From: Caulobacter sp. UNC279MFTsu5.1
Lineage (GTDB): Bacteria > Pseudomonadota > Alphaproteobacteria > Caulobacterales > Caulobacteraceae
Length of the DNA stretch: 64,000 nt
Assembly (NCBI RefSeq): GCF_900114015.1
Contig: NZ_FORN01000013.1
Location: 48,614 to 112,613 of the forward strand
Direction of reading: 5' to 3'
A program made the position numbers and the translations under genes. The notes beneath the pieces are model-generated. The model had not been told where the DNA came from and ran no database searches. It saw nothing but the letters and a program-made list of their open reading frames with translations. Shown here piece after piece: positions 1 to 10,643 of this stretch; within the stretch, counting starts at the first letter, position 1, and each line of letters opens with the position of its first letter.

Positions 1-49
1 CCGCGCCCGGAGGCCTACGAACGGTCAAGCAATGCGCGGATCACGGACC

Positions 50-754
50 ATGACGACGCAAGTTCGAGCGCCTCGCACCAAGCCGGCCGGCCGGGGGCGG
101 CCCGCCAAGGCCACGGGGCGGGACTTGAAGGAGACGATCCTCGACGCCGCCGAGGGGCTGTTCGCGCGCCACGGCTTCCATGGCGTCACCATCCGCCAGG
201 TGGCCGCCGAGGCCGGCGTCGACACCGCCCTGATCCACTACTATTTCGGCGCCAAGCGCGAGCTGTTCGACTCGGTGTTCCTGCGCCGGGCCGAGATCCT
301 CAACACCGCCCGCGGCCTGTCGATGGACGCCTACGAGAAGAGCCATCCCGGGACCATGACCGTCGAGGGGGTGATCGAGGCCTTCATCGAGCCCCTGCTG
401 CGCATCTCCCAGGATGGCGGCCAGGGCTGGAAGAGCTATTTCGCCTTGGTGGCCCAGGTGAACAACACCCCGGCCTGGGGCGGCGAGACCATGGCGCGGT
501 TCTTCGACCCGGTGGTCCACCGCCTGGTCGAGACCCTGAAGGTGGTTCGTCCGGACGCGGCCTATCGCGACCTCTACTGGAGCTACCAGTTCCTGACCGG
601 CTCGATGATGCTGGCCCTGTCGGAGACCGGCCGCATCGACTCCCTGTCCGATGGGGAATGCCACTCCAGCGACCTGGGCGCGGTGCGGGCCCGACTGTTC
701 GCCTACTGCGCCGCCGGCTTCGAGGCCGTGATCGCCCGCGCGCCGCAAGGCTGA
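50..754 (+). CDS. TetR/AcrR family transcriptional regulator
   Basis: 234-residue one-component repressor. The N-terminal helix-turn-helix is clear (TILDAAEGLFARHGF, then VTIRQVAAEAGVD and LIHYYFGAKRELFD, about residues 25-75), after a basic Arg/Pro-rich tail. The C-terminal half is a typical helical ligand-binding domain, and the ligand cannot be read from sequence. I prefer the ATG at 50; an in-frame ATG at 32 would add six residues. The next gene on the same strand encodes a TonB-dependent receptor, and a perfect palindrome at 797-814 between them is a plausible operator. The receptor and the transporter after it are therefore the likely targets (inference). Confidence 0.9.
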   Translation: MTTQVRAPRTKPAGRGRPAKATGRDLKETILDAAEGLFARHGFHGVTIRQVAAEAGVDTALIHYYFGAKRELFDSVFLRRAEILNTARGLSMDAYEKSHPGTMTVEGVIEAFIEPLLRISQDGGQGWKSYFALVAQVNNTPAWGGETMARFFDPVVHRLVETLKVVRPDAAYRDLYWSYQFLTGSMMLALSETGRIDSLSDGECHSSDLGAVRARLFAYCAAGFEAVIARAPQG

Positions 755-796
755 TTTCCCAAACTTCCCAAAGCCTTGTGACGTTTCACACTGGCA

Positions 797-814
797 TTTC
801 ATCAGTTGATGAAA
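797..814. promoter_or_regulatory. Candidate TetR operator (8-bp palindrome)
   Basis: Perfect inverted repeat TTTCATCA-GT-TGATGAAA in the 198-bp gap between the TetR gene and the TonB receptor gene. Size and symmetry suit a TetR dimer. Further downstream AATTCGCG is directly repeated at 857-864 and 873-880. No binding evidence exists; the assignment rests on position and symmetry. Confidence 0.45.
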
Positions 815-952
815 AAAGGCTGGCGCAAAACGCAACTCTGGGTGACAGTGTTCTCCAATTCGCGAACGAATGAATTCGCGGAAGCCGGAAATGCGGCCGT
901 CAAACGGGGCTGTCCGGCACGGGACGGAACGCATAGGGGAAGGGGAGAACCC

Positions 953-3199
953 ATGAAGACGATGCTCAAGCTCGCGCTGCTGGCCGGCGCGGCCTGGTCG
1001 GCCGCCGCGACCGCCGCGATCGCCCAGGACGCCGCGCCCGCCGGCGCCGGTCCAGTGGCGGTCGACGAACTGGTCGTCACCGCCCGCCGCCGCGAGGAAA
1101 ACCTCAAGGACGTGCCGGTCGCCGTCTCGGCCTTCAGCGCCGAGACCCTGGAGCGCCAGGCCGCCAACGACATCACCACCCTGTCGCAGACGACGCCGAA
1201 CATCACCGTGCAGACCGCGCGCGGCTCGAACTCGACCCTGATCTCCTACATCCGCGGCATCGGCCAGCAGGATCCGCTGTGGGGCTACGAGCCTGGCGTC
1301 GGCCTCTATGTCGACGACGTCTACATCTATCGCCCGCAGGGCGCGGTGCTGGACGTGTTCGACGTCTCGCGGATCGAGGTGCTGCGCGGGCCGCAAGGCA
1401 CGCTGTACGGCCGCAACACCATCGGCGGCGCGATCAAGTACGTGACCAACCGCCTGGGCGACGAGGCTGGCGGCAAGATCCGCGGGACCTACGGCAGCTA
1501 CAACCAGACCGACCTGCTGGTCGAGGGCCACACCCCGGTCGCCGCCGGCCTGTCGGTGGGCGGCGCCTACGCCCTCTATAAACGCGACGGCTACGGCACG
1601 AACCTGACCACCGGCGCCGAGCACTACAACAAGGACGTCCAGGCCTATCGCCTGAGCGCCGAGTACAAGCCGACCGACGACCTGTTCTTCCGCCTGGCCT
1701 ACGACAAGGTGAAGGACGACTCCAACCCCCGTCACGGCCACCGCGAACTGCCGGCCCTGGTCGGCGGCTACAAGGTGCTGGACGTCTACGACACCCAGGC
1801 CGGCCTGGGCGATTCCAACTCGGTCGAGACCGAGGGTCTGTCGCTGACCGGCGAGTACCACGCCAGCGAGCACCTGACCTTCAAGTCGATCACCGCCAGC
1901 CGCAAGGGCCACACCGACACCCTGATCGATTTCGACGGCACGCCCCTGCCGACCCTGGATGTGCCGGCCACCTACGACGACCGCTCGTTCTCGCAGGAAC
2001 TGCAGGCGGTCTATTCGGACGAGACCATCCAGGGCGTGTTCGGCCTCTACTACATGAACAGCCAGGCTTCGGGCGAGTTCGACACCATCGCCGGCAACCT
2101 GGGCGTCGCGATCGCCGACGGCGGCAAGGTCAGCACTCAGAGCTTCGCGGCCTTCTTCGACGTGTCGGCCAACTTCACCGACCGCTTCAAGGTCTCGCTG
2201 GGCGCCCGCGCCACCCGCGACCACAAGCGCAGCAACACCTTCCGGTTCTTCTATCTCGGCGCCACGCGCACGCCCTACCAGGGCGGGACGCCGCGGCCGA
2301 TCCTGCAGGTGCGCACCAACTACAGCGCCGAAAAGACCTTCGAGGAGTTCACCCCCCGCCTGTCGGCCTCGTACGAACTGACCGACGACCTGAACACCTA
2401 TGTCTCCTATTCGAAGGGCTACAAGTCGGGCGGCTGGGACATGCGCGGCGACGCCTTCCTGACGCCCCAGACCGTCAACGGCTACAACCCCGAGATCGTC
2501 AACGCCTACGAGGTGGGCCTGAAGGGCAATCTGTTCGACCGCCGGGTCTCGTTCGCCACCGCCGCGTTCCTGTCCAAGTACAAGGACCAGCAGGTCACCA
2601 CCCAGGTGGTCGTGCCGTCGGGCATCGCCAGCAGCGTCGACAACGCCGGCGCCTCCACCCTCTACGGCGTGGAGTTCGAGGCCAAGGCGGCGTTCAGCCA
2701 GCACCTGTCGGGCACGGTGGCCCTGGGCTACATCCACGCCAAGTACGACACCTTCAACCGCTTCGTCCCGGCCGGCGCGCCGAACCCGGTCAACCCGTCC
2801 CAGACGATCCCGGCCGGCGGCCAGATCGTCAACGTCGCCGACCTCTACGGCTTCCAGAACACCCCCCAATGGACGGGCAACGCCAGCCTGACCTGGCGCG
2901 GGACCGTGGCCGGCGGCGAGCTGCAGATCACCCCGATGGTCAGCTATCGCGACGACTACCAGCAGTTCGAGCTGCCCCTGCCGCTGCTGGACCAGAAGGC
3001 CTTCACCCTGGTCGACCTGACCGCCAGCTGGGCTCCGGAAGGCGGTCGCTACAAGATCTCGGTGGCCGGCAAGAACCTGACCGACGAGCGCTATCGCACC
3101 GGCGGCTACAACTTCGGCGTTCCGACCTACAACAACTCGGTGATCGGCTTCTACGGTCCGCCGCGCACCTATTCGGCCTCGCTCGAGGTCAAGTTCTAG
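953..3199 (+). CDS. TonB-dependent outer-membrane receptor
   Basis: 748-residue outer-membrane receptor that takes up a scarce nutrient using TonB energy. The signal peptide ends near AAIAQ (about residue 25), followed by a TonB-box-like stretch VDELVVTARRREE. The plug domain contains IRGIG, DDVYIYRPQGAVLDVFDV and RIEVLRGPQGTLYGRNTIGGA. A long beta-barrel follows and ends in an aromatic-type C-terminus (SLEVKF). The ATG at 953 is chosen because AGGGGAG lies about 8 bases upstream and a signal peptide follows directly. A longer in-frame reading from 806 has neither. The substrate is unknown; the TetR gene before it and the MFS gene after it may form one uptake unit. Confidence 0.93.
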   Translation: MKTMLKLALLAGAAWSAAATAAIAQDAAPAGAGPVAVDELVVTARRREENLKDVPVAVSAFSAETLERQAANDITTLSQTTPNITVQTARGSNSTLISYIRGIGQQDPLWGYEPGVGLYVDDVYIYRPQGAVLDVFDVSRIEVLRGPQGTLYGRNTIGGAIKYVTNRLGDEAGGKIRGTYGSYNQTDLLVEGHTPVAAGLSVGGAYALYKRDGYGTNLTTGAEHYNKDVQAYRLSAEYKPTDDLFFRLAYDKVKDDSNPRHGHRELPALVGGYKVLDVYDTQAGLGDSNSVETEGLSLTGEYHASEHLTFKSITASRKGHTDTLIDFDGTPLPTLDVPATYDDRSFSQELQAVYSDETIQGVFGLYYMNSQASGEFDTIAGNLGVAIADGGKVSTQSFAAFFDVSANFTDRFKVSLGARATRDHKRSNTFRFFYLGATRTPYQGGTPRPILQVRTNYSAEKTFEEFTPRLSASYELTDDLNTYVSYSKGYKSGGWDMRGDAFLTPQTVNGYNPEIVNAYEVGLKGNLFDRRVSFATAAFLSKYKDQQVTTQVVVPSGIASSVDNAGASTLYGVEFEAKAAFSQHLSGTVALGYIHAKYDTFNRFVPAGAPNPVNPSQTIPAGGQIVNVADLYGFQNTPQWTGNASLTWRGTVAGGELQITPMVSYRDDYQQFELPLPLLDQKAFTLVDLTASWAPEGGRYKISVAGKNLTDERYRTGGYNFGVPTYNNSVIGFYGPPRTYSASLEVKF

Positions 3200-3220
3200 G
3201 GTCTTCTCGCCTCGACCGAC

Positions 3221-3259
3221 CGGCGACGGCTTGCTGCAACAGGCCGTCGCCGTTTCTTT
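3221..3259 (+). terminator. Rho-independent terminator after the TonB receptor
   Basis: Stem CGGCGACGGC / GCCGTCGCCG (3221-3230 with 3243-3252), 12-base loop, then TTTCTTT. It lies between the receptor and the MFS gene, so the latter is probably expressed partly on its own or by read-through. Confidence 0.75.
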
Positions 3260-3287
3260 GTCCTCTCCACGATTCGCGGCGGAACCC

Positions 3288-4610
3288 ATGAGCGACGCAA
3301 GCAGGCAGATTCCGACTCCCGGCGCGCGTTACCGCTACGTCGTGCTGGCCATGCTGATCCTGGTCTACACGCTCAACTTCCTGGACCGGCAGATCCTGGG
3401 CATCCTGGCCAAGCCCATCAAGGAGGAGTTCGGCCTGACCGACGGTCAGTTCGGCCTGATGAGCGGCCTGGCCTTCGCCCTGCTCTACACCACCCTGGCC
3501 ATCCCGATCGCCTGGCTGGCCGACCGCTTCAGTCGGGTGTGGATCATGACCGCGGCCCTGACCCTGTGGAGCGGCTTCACCGCCCTGTGCGGCTTCGCGG
3601 GCGGGTTCTCGCAGCTGTTCCTGGCCCGGATGGGCGTGGGCATCGGCGAGGCGGGCGGCGTGGCCCCGGCCTATTCGATGCTGGCCGACTATTTCCCCAA
3701 GTCGCAGCGGGCCCGGGCCCTGGCGGCCTATGCGTTCGGCATCCCGCTGGGCACGGCGGCGGGGACCCTGGTCGGCGGCCTGCTGGCCGTGCATTTCGGC
3801 TGGCGCACCGCCTTCATCGTCGTGGGCGCGATCGGCGTGCTGCTGGCTCCGGTCTTCCGGCTGGTGGTCCGCGACCCGCGCCGGGGCGGGGCCGACATGG
3901 CGGCGGGCGACACCACCACCGTCCAGGCTCCGGCCGCCCCGCTGGGCGAAGTGGTCGGCGTGCTGGCCAGGAAGCCCAGCTTCTGGCTGCTGGCGTTCGG
4001 CGCCGCCTCGTCCTCTGTCTGCGGCTACGGCGTGGCCCTGTGGCTGCCGTCGTTCTTCATGCGCAGCCTGGGCCTGACCCTGCGCGAGACCGCCTGGTAT
4101 TATTCCGGCATCGCCTTCTTCGGCGGCCTGATGGGCATCTGGCTGGGCGGGGCGGTGGCCGACCGGCTGGGCGCCAAGTCGAAGGCCGGCTATCCGCTGA
4201 CTCCGGCCGTGGCGTTCCTGATCTCGGTGCCGTGCTTCCTGCTGGCCATGAACAGCGGGTCGCTGGTGGGGGGGCTGGGGGGAAGCGCGGCCCTGGCCCT
4301 GGCCTTCGCGATCTTCCTGATCCCCACGGGCCTGAACCTGGCATGGCTCGGACCGATCACCGCGGCCGTGCAGCACCTGGCCCCCGCGCCGATGCGCACC
4401 ACGGCCTCGGCCCTGTTCCTGCTGATCAACAACCTGCTGGGGATCGCGGTCGGCACCTATTATTTCGGCCTGGTCTCGGACCTGCTCAAGCCGGCGTTCG
4501 GTCAGGAATCCCTGCGCTGGTCGATCTATACCGGCATGGGCTTCTACCTGATCGCGGCCCTGCTGTTCTTCCTAGCCTCGCGCCGCCTGGCCCGCGACTG
4601 GGTGGATTAG
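3288..4610 (+). CDS. Spinster-type MFS transporter
   Basis: 440-residue inner-membrane transporter with about 12 hydrophobic helices. The opening LNFLDRQILGILAKPIKEEF and the loop after helix 2 (WLADRFSRV) are typical of the Spinster-like branch of the major facilitator superfamily. GIGEAGGVAPAYSMLADYFP is the family's helix-4 region. The start at 3288 (MSDASRQ) is preferred over an in-frame TTG at 3231, because the latter lies inside the loop of the preceding terminator. The substrate cannot be deduced. Position after the TonB receptor suggests transport of the same compound across the inner membrane (inference). Confidence 0.88.
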   Translation: MSDASRQIPTPGARYRYVVLAMLILVYTLNFLDRQILGILAKPIKEEFGLTDGQFGLMSGLAFALLYTTLAIPIAWLADRFSRVWIMTAALTLWSGFTALCGFAGGFSQLFLARMGVGIGEAGGVAPAYSMLADYFPKSQRARALAAYAFGIPLGTAAGTLVGGLLAVHFGWRTAFIVVGAIGVLLAPVFRLVVRDPRRGGADMAAGDTTTVQAPAAPLGEVVGVLARKPSFWLLAFGAASSSVCGYGVALWLPSFFMRSLGLTLRETAWYYSGIAFFGGLMGIWLGGAVADRLGAKSKAGYPLTPAVAFLISVPCFLLAMNSGSLVGGLGGSAALALAFAIFLIPTGLNLAWLGPITAAVQHLAPAPMRTTASALFLLINNLLGIAVGTYYFGLVSDLLKPAFGQESLRWSIYTGMGFYLIAALLFFLASRRLARDWVD

Positions 4611-4639
4611 GACGAGCGTCATGCGGGGCCCTGCGTGGT

Positions 4640-4725
4640 CCTCGTCCTTCGACGGGCTTAGGATGAGGACCATTGACAGGCCCGGCCAGTAGGAAACCTC
4701 ATCCTGAGCTTGTCGAAGGACGAGG
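4640..4725. repeat. Intergenic long inverted repeat (CTTCGAC family)
   Basis: Arms of 29 bases (4640-4668 and 4697-4725) that pair at 26 positions, with a 28-base spacer. Each arm carries a CCTCGTCCTTCGAC / GTCGAAGGACGAGG core and is itself partly palindromic. It fills much of the 253-bp gap between the MFS gene and the next gene. I see no ORF in it. Confidence 0.85.
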
Positions 4726-4863
4726 TTTCCGGCCCCGAAGCTGAATGTCGATCCACCCTGAACCGGGGCGCCAACTGGGGCGATTGACCGCACCCGAAGA
4801 AGCGCCACTGTTCCGACACGTTCAGGTTACAAGAGCCGGCTGACGAACGCAGGACTGCGAACC

Positions 4864-7800
4864 ATGGGCGGCGACGACCGGCATATCTTCCACGACCCCA
4901 CCGGCCGGCGGGACCGGCGGATGCGGCTGATCCTGGGGATCACCCTGTCGGCCCTGGCCGCGATCGTGGCGGCCTTCCTGGCCACCCTGGCCTTCGCCCC
5001 GCGTCTGCCGGCCGTGACGCTGAAGGACCCGCACATCCTGTCGTCCCTGCATAAGGAGACGGCGCACCGGCTGAAGCCGAACCTGGACTGGCGCAAGGTG
5101 CCGCGCCCGACCGCCGGCAAGGGCGGGGCGGCCCAGTCGCGGCCGATCAGCGTCGGTTTCTATGTCAGCTGGGACGAGGATTCCCGCGAATCCCTGCGCC
5201 GCAACATCGACAAGCTGGACGTGGTCTCGCCGCAGTGGGTGGCCCTGCGGGGGCCCGACGGCGACATCGCCATCGACGACGACCCTCAGGGCGTGGCCCG
5301 GATCGCCGCCGCGCCCAACCATCCGGCCGTGCTGCCCCTGGTCCACAACTCGGCCAACGCCGCCTTCAACGGGCCGCTGGCCGACGCCCTGCTGGCCAAC
5401 CCGAAGGCCCGGGCCAAGCTGATCGCCGGCCTGGCCGACCTGGCGGTTCGGCGCGGCTATGGCGGCTATGTCTTCGACCTGGAGAACCTGTCGCCCGCGG
5501 GCCTGGCCAACTATCCCAAGCTGCTGGACGAGGCGCGGGCGGCCTTCAAGCCGCAGGGCCGCGAGGTCTGGGTCACCGCGCCGTTCGACGGCCAGGGTTG
5601 GCCGCTGAAGGCGCTGCAGGACGCCTCCGACACCCTGGTGCTGATGGCCTACGACCAGCACTACGCCGGCGGCGATCCGGGACCCAACGCCGGCCAGGAC
5701 TGGTACGAGGGCGAGCTGGCCAAGCGCTTCGCCAAACTGGACCCGGCCCGCACGATCATGGCCCTGGGCGCCTACGGTTACGACTGGACCCTGAACAAGG
5801 CGGGCAAGGCGGTGGCGGGCTCGCCGGCCACCTTCCACGAGGCGATCCGCAACGCCCAGGACGCCGGCGCGACCATCGACATGGACGACGACGCCCTGAA
5901 CCCGACCTACGCCTATGTCGACGACAACGGCGACGGCCACGAGGTCTGGTTCCTGGACGCCGCCACCCTGTTCAACCAGGTCAAGGTCACCGACGCCTGG
6001 AAGCCGCGTGGCTACGGCCTGTGGCGGATGGGCATGGAGGATCCGGGCGTCTGGAGCGTGCTGGGCAAGCCCTATGGCCAGGCGTCGGCCGCCGGCCTGA
6101 CCCGCATCCCGGCTGGAACCAGCGTCGACTTCGACGGCGGCGGCGAGGTGCTGCGGGTCGCCAACCTGCCGACGCCCGGCAAGCGGAGCGTCGAGTTCGA
6201 TCCCGACACCGGCCTGATCGCCGACCAGACCTACGACGTCCTGCCCAGCTCGTACGTGATCGAGCGCTACGGCCAGAAGCCGGGCCTGGTGGCCCTGACC
6301 TTCGACGACGGCCCCGACGCGCGCTGGACGCCGAAGATCCTCGACATCCTCAAGGAGAAGAAGGCGCCCGCCACCTTCTTCGTGATCGGCGAGAACATGC
6401 AGACCCGGCCCGACCTGGTGAAGCGCGAGGTCGCCGAGGGCCACGACGTGGGCAGCCATACCTGGACCCACCCCAATATCGGCGAAATCCCGATCGCCCA
6501 GACCGACGTCGAGCTGAACGCCACCCAGCGCCTGTTCGAGGTGATCACCGGCCGCTCGATGCGACTGTTCCGGCCGCCGTTCTTCGGCGACGCCGAACCG
6601 TCGACCCCGCACGAGGTGGCCCCGCTGGTGATCGCCCAGGAGCTGGGCTACCTGATCGTCGGCCTGCGCATCGACCCCGACGACTGGCAGAAGCCCACGC
6701 CGCAGACGATCATCGACCGCACGCTGGAGCGCCTGGACCATCCCGGCGACCGGCCGGGGCAGGTGGTGCTGCTGCACGACGCCGGCGGCAACCGCTCGCG
6801 CACCGTGGCGGCCCTGCCGGGCCTGATCGACGCCATCCGGGCGCGGGGCTATCGCCTGGTCACCATCGGGGAACTGGCCGGCATGACCCCAGCCCAGGCG
6901 ATGCCGGTCAGCGACCGCGATCCGGTGGCCCTGGCCCTGGATCGCGTGGGCTTCGGCCTGTTCCGCGGCGTGAAGTTCCTGCTGGGCGCGCTGTTCATCA
7001 CCGCCATCGCCCTGGGCCTGGCGCGGCTGGTGTTCCTGGCTGGCCTGGCCCTGGTCCATCGCTGGACGCACCAGAGCCCCCAAAACCTAGACCCCGAGAC
7101 CGGGCCGCTGGTCAGCGTGCTGATCCCCTGCTTCAACGAGGAGAAGGTGATCGCCGCCTCGGTGTCGCGGATCCTGGAGTCGGAGTGGAAGAACATCGAG
7201 GTCCTGGTCCTCGACGACGGCTCCAAGGACGGAACCGCCGAGGCGGTGCGCCGCGCCCACGGATCCGATCCGCGCGTGACCCTGCTGAGCTTCGAAAACG
7301 GCGGCAAGGCGCGAGCGGTCAACCGCGGCCTGGCGGTGGCCAAGGGCGAGTATGTCGTGGCGCTGGACGCCGACACGCTGTTTCCGCCGAAGACCATCGG
7401 GCGCCTCGTTCGCTGGTTCCAGGATCCGGCGATCGGGGCGGTGGCCGGCAACGCCATCGTCGGCAACCGCCTGAACATCGTCACCCGCTGGCAGGCCCTG
7501 GAATATGTCACCGCCCAGAACCTGGAGCGCCGGGCCCTGGCGGCTCTGGGCGCGGTGACCGTGGTGCCGGGCGCGGTCGGGGCCTGGCGCAAGAGCGTGC
7601 TGGACGCGCTGGGCGGCTATCCGTCCGACACCCTGGCCGAGGACCAGGACCTGACCATCGCCTGCCAGCGGGCAGGCTGGAAGGTGGCCTTCGACCCCGC
7701 CGCCCAGGCCTTCACCGAGGCCCCCGACACGGTGACCGGCCTGCTCAAGCAGCGCTTCCGCTGGTCGTTCGGCACCTTGCAGTGCGTGTGGAAGCACCGC

Positions 7801-8217
7801 GCGGCGCTGTTCAATCCCAAGACGCCCGCCCTGGGATTCGTGGCCCTGCCGCAGATCTGGCTGTTCCAGATCCTGCTGGCCGTCGCCGCGCCGCTGGTCG
7901 ATCTGGCCGTGGTCTGGAGCCTGGTCTCGGGCCTTTACGGCGCCGTCGCCCATCCGGTGGAGTGGTCGCCCGACGACACGATCCGCGGCCTGCTCTACTG
8001 GGGGGTGTTCATCCTGGTCGACCTGTCGGCCGGCGCCCTGGGCATGGCCCTGGAGAAGCGCGCGCCCTGGGCCGACCTGCCGTACCTGCCCGTGCAGCGC
8101 TTCGGCTATCGGCAGCTGATGTACTACGTGGTCGTCAAATCGGTGCTGACCGCGGCGCGCGGCGGGCGCGTGGGCTGGGGCAAGCTGGAGCGGCGCGCCA
8201 CGGCGACGCTTAAATAG
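4864..8217 (+). CDS. GH18-like / NodB polysaccharide deacetylase / GT2 glycosyltransferase fusion
   Basis: 1117-residue membrane protein with three carbohydrate-active modules. An N-terminal membrane segment (about residues 20-43) is followed by a GH18/chitinase-like barrel (about 93-400; GYVFDLEN near 203 is a shortened DxxDxDxE-type motif). A NodB deacetylase (about 470-680) has TFDDGPD, SHTWTHPN, RPPFF and LLHD, so its metal and catalytic residues look intact. After a membrane helix near 700-725 comes a processive GT2 domain (about 748-1000) with PCFNEE, DDGSKDG, DADT, EDQDL and QRFRW, then C-terminal helices. In other bacteria PgaB-like (deacetylase plus hydrolase-like) and PgaC-like (synthase) functions are separate proteins. 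Here one polypeptide could make, de-N-acetylate and trim a beta-linked hexosamine polymer. Domain calls are firm; polymer identity is inference. Confidence 0.9.
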   Translation: MGGDDRHIFHDPTGRRDRRMRLILGITLSALAAIVAAFLATLAFAPRLPAVTLKDPHILSSLHKETAHRLKPNLDWRKVPRPTAGKGGAAQSRPISVGFYVSWDEDSRESLRRNIDKLDVVSPQWVALRGPDGDIAIDDDPQGVARIAAAPNHPAVLPLVHNSANAAFNGPLADALLANPKARAKLIAGLADLAVRRGYGGYVFDLENLSPAGLANYPKLLDEARAAFKPQGREVWVTAPFDGQGWPLKALQDASDTLVLMAYDQHYAGGDPGPNAGQDWYEGELAKRFAKLDPARTIMALGAYGYDWTLNKAGKAVAGSPATFHEAIRNAQDAGATIDMDDDALNPTYAYVDDNGDGHEVWFLDAATLFNQVKVTDAWKPRGYGLWRMGMEDPGVWSVLGKPYGQASAAGLTRIPAGTSVDFDGGGEVLRVANLPTPGKRSVEFDPDTGLIADQTYDVLPSSYVIERYGQKPGLVALTFDDGPDARWTPKILDILKEKKAPATFFVIGENMQTRPDLVKREVAEGHDVGSHTWTHPNIGEIPIAQTDVELNATQRLFEVITGRSMRLFRPPFFGDAEPSTPHEVAPLVIAQELGYLIVGLRIDPDDWQKPTPQTIIDRTLERLDHPGDRPGQVVLLHDAGGNRSRTVAALPGLIDAIRARGYRLVTIGELAGMTPAQAMPVSDRDPVALALDRVGFGLFRGVKFLLGALFITAIALGLARLVFLAGLALVHRWTHQSPQNLDPETGPLVSVLIPCFNEEKVIAASVSRILESEWKNIEVLVLDDGSKDGTAEAVRRAHGSDPRVTLLSFENGGKARAVNRGLAVAKGEYVVALDADTLFPPKTIGRLVRWFQDPAIGAVAGNAIVGNRLNIVTRWQALEYVTAQNLERRALAALGAVTVVPGAVGAWRKSVLDALGGYPSDTLAEDQDLTIACQRAGWKVAFDPAAQAFTEAPDTVTGLLKQRFRWSFGTLQCVWKHRAALFNPKTPALGFVALPQIWLFQILLAVAAPLVDLAVVWSLVSGLYGAVAHPVEWSPDDTIRGLLYWGVFILVDLSAGALGMALEKRAPWADLPYLPVQRFGYRQLMYYVVVKSVLTAARGGRVGWGKLERRATATLK

Positions 8218-8511
8218 CGGGCGCCGGGTGGGCGCTTGGTGAGCAGTCGGCGGCGGGGCTCGCGAGCATGACAAGGCTGTCATTCGCCCTTGCGAATGGT
8301 AGCGGTACCTTTTTTCCGCCGACCGGGGGTCGACCCGACCCTTTGGGACGTCGGCGTTCGGTGAAAAAGTCCAATGGCTTCCGGGGTCACGCGAGACCGG
8401 CCCACTTTTTCACTTCGCCGAACAATCGGTCCAAGCGCGGTTGCGCCTGAGAAATCACACTCCTATAACCCGCCCACAATTTTCAGAAGCCGTCGTCGAG
8501 ACCGGTCCCTC
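8218..8511 (+). promoter_or_regulatory. sucC upstream region with structured leader
   Basis: No gene is visible in these 294 bases. Stem CATTCGC/GCGAATG sits at 8281-8298, followed by GGTAGCGGTACC and six T (about 8298-8316), which may terminate the preceding gene. A larger nested inverted repeat spans 8356-8423: GTTCGG with CCGAAC outside, and GTGAAAAAGT (8361-8370) with ACTTTTTCAC (8404-8413) inside. The sucC promoter must lie in this region or upstream; no -35/-10 pair stands out. Confidence 0.5.
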
Positions 8512-9711
<1,200 letters not shown>

Positions 9712-9716
9712 CTCTC

Positions 9717-10601
9717 ATGTCCATCCTCATCGGTTCTGAAACCAAGGTCATCACCCAGGGCTTCACCGGCGCCCAGGGCACGTTCCACTCCGAACAGGCC
9801 ATCGCCTACGGCACCAAGATGGTCGGCGGCGTCACCCCGGGCAAAGGCGGCCAGACCCACATCGGCCTGCCGGTGTTCGACACGGTCGGCGAAGCCAAGG
9901 AAGCCACCGGCGCCGACGCCTCGGTGATCTATGTCCCGCCGCCCTTCGCGGCCGACTCGATCCTGGAAGCCATCGACGCGGAAATCCCGCTGATCGTCTG
10001 CATCACCGAGGGCATCCCGGTGCTGGACATGGTTAAGGTCAAGAAGGCCCTGCAAGGCAGCAAGTCGCGCCTGATCGGCCCGAACTGCCCCGGCGTCCTG
10101 ACGCCGAACCAGTGCAAGATCGGCATCATGCCGGGCTCGATCTTCTCGGAAGGTTCGGTCGGCGTCGTGTCGCGCTCGGGCACCCTGACCTACGAAGCCG
10201 TGTTCCAGACCACCAACGCCGGCCTGGGCCAGACCACGGCCGTCGGCATCGGCGGCGACCCGGTCAAGGGCACCGAGTTCATCGACGTGCTGGAGCTGTT
10301 CCTGGCCGACGAAGCCACCAAGTCGATCGTCATGATCGGCGAGATCGGCGGCTCGGCCGAGGAGGAAGCCGCCCAGTTCCTGGCCGACGAAGCCAAGCGC
10401 GGCCGCAAGAAGCCCATGGTCGGCTTCATCGCCGGCCGCACGGCCCCTCCCGGCCGTCACATGGGCCACGCCGGCGCGATCATCTCGGGCGGCAAGGGCG
10501 GCGCGGAAGACAAGATCGCGGCGATGGAAGCCGCGGGCATCCGCGTCTCGCCGTCGCCGGCCAAGCTGGGCGAGACCCTGCTCGAGGTGCTCAAGGGCTA
10601 A
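9717..10601 (+). CDS. sucD: Succinyl-CoA synthetase alpha subunit
   Basis: 294 residues, normal length. It binds CoA in its N-terminal Rossmann domain ([15 protein letters not shown]) and carries the phosphohistidine in [17 protein letters not shown], where the His of GHAGA is the phosphorylated residue. [10 protein letters not shown] is also conserved. It is cotranscribed with sucC five bases upstream. A GC hairpin with a T tract follows the stop, so the sucCD message probably ends or is attenuated before sucA. Confidence 0.98.
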   Translation: MSILIGSETKVITQGFTGAQGTFHSEQAIAYGTKMVGGVTPGKGGQTHIGLPVFDTVGEAKEATGADASVIYVPPPFAADSILEAIDAEIPLIVCITEGIPVLDMVKVKKALQGSKSRLIGPNCPGVLTPNQCKIGIMPGSIFSEGSVGVVSRSGTLTYEAVFQTTNAGLGQTTAVGIGGDPVKGTEFIDVLELFLADEATKSIVMIGEIGGSAEEEAAQFLADEAKRGRKKPMVGFIAGRTAPPGRHMGHAGAIISGGKGGAEDKIAAMEAAGIRVSPSPAKLGETLLEVLKG

Positions 10602-10618
10602 CTAGACACCGAAACCCC

Positions 10619-10643
10619 GCCCCGCGCGGGGCCCAGGTTTTTT
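10619..10643 (+). terminator. Terminator-like hairpin after sucD
   Basis: Perfect palindrome GCCCCGCGCGGGGC (10619-10632), then CCAGG and six T (10638-10643). The five-base gap before the T tract is longer than ideal. The right side of the stem overlaps the left arm of a second, longer inverted repeat (10628-10684), so the two structures exclude each other. Confidence 0.6.

Noticed and set aside
755..952. Cobalamin riboswitch before the TonB receptor
   Set aside because: No conserved B12-box or riboswitch core is visible; only palindromes and direct repeats.
41..3289. 1082-residue open frame on the minus strand across the TonB receptor
   Set aside because: It is antisense to a clear TetR and TonB receptor gene, has low-complexity Ala/Val/Gly-Arg composition and no recognisable domain; high GC keeps the opposite frame open.
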